Source of the DNA: an uncultured Rhodospirillales bacterium
GTDB taxonomy: Bacteria > Pseudomonadota > Alphaproteobacteria > ATCC43930 > CGMCC-115725
Assembly: GCA_903897565.1 (NCBI GenBank)
Contig: CAIUCF010000772.1
Coordinates: forward strand, 1 to 6,320
Direction: 5' to 3'
Length of the DNA: 6,320 bases
The number at the start of each line of letters is the position of its first letter. Position 1 is the stretch's first letter. Shown piece after piece: positions 6,255 to 6,320 of this stretch. The position numbers and the translations under genes were made by a program. The notes under the pieces are model-generated. The model made no database searches. It saw only the letters and a list, made by a program, of their open reading frames with translations, and was not told the origin of the DNA.

Positions 6255-6320
6255 GGCATCGGGGCCGCGGTGTCGTCGCCTGGCGCCCGTCGCGCCGCAG
6301 CCTGACCCCGGCCGGCGAGA
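6247..6320 (+). CDS. Possible start of a further gene, cut by the right edge
   Basis: An ATG at 6247 overlaps the crotonase stop in the arrangement ATGACTGA, a spacing common between translationally coupled genes. The frame stays open for 24 codons to the window edge and begins MTEASGPRCRRLAPVAPQPD. The peptide is rich in Arg and Pro, matches no family I recognise, and has no clear Shine-Dalgarno, so it may be chance. The same stretch holds a small inverted repeat (GGCGC at 6282-6286, GCGCC at 6292-6296) without a T-run, too weak to call a terminator. If this frame is not a gene, the last 66 bp hold nothing I can identify. Confidence 0.22.
   Translation, partial: MTEASGPRCRRLAPVAPQPDPGRR

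Noticed and set aside
6282..6296. Small inverted repeat as a terminator after the crotonase
   Set aside because: It has only five base pairs and no following T-run, so it is indistinguishable from chance in GC-rich DNA.

Overview
The window looks like chromosomal DNA from a GC-rich Gram-negative bacterium, most likely an alphaproteobacterium. This is inferred from the high GC content, heavy use of GC-ending codons, near-complete coding density and the gene families present. I cannot place it more precisely from sequence alone.

About 83% of the window (positions 1-5267) is the four-gene 'ligase-associated DNA damage response' cassette known from Pseudomonas putida and many other bacteria. Here it is laid out as two divergent pairs. 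On the minus strand, read from the centre leftward, a metallo-beta-lactamase/beta-CASP type exonuclease (1059-2063) is followed after 3 bp by an ATP-dependent DNA ligase (1-1055), which is cut by the left edge before its last catalytic motifs. On the plus strand, read rightward, an Lhr-Core type DEXH-box helicase (about 2123-4555) overlaps by 26 bp the metallophosphoesterase endonuclease PdeM (4530-5267). The two pairs are separated by only about 59 bp, which must carry the control signals for both. All four proteins keep their recognisable catalytic residues in the parts that can be seen.

Together the four proteins form a plausible repair toolkit: a 3'-to-5' translocating helicase, two nucleases to process ends or lesions, and a ligase to seal. 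The families and their clustering are established. The actual lesion and order of action are not shown by the sequence.

Downstream of pdeM, 15 bp away and behind a strong Shine-Dalgarno sequence, lies a crotonase-superfamily gene (5283-6254). It has the enoyl-CoA hydratase fold signature, but the two catalytic glutamates of classical hydratases are replaced. It may be co-transcribed with the helicase/pdeM pair but is probably metabolically unrelated. The last 66 bp contain no certain gene. A reading frame starting at an ATGACTGA stop/start overlap (from 6247) could be the next gene.

I found no RNA genes, mobile elements, CRISPR arrays or convincing rho-independent terminators. The cassette is a described system rather than a new one. 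The less ordinary points are its divergent layout, the TTG start of the exonuclease, the very compact shared control region, and the atypical active site of the crotonase.
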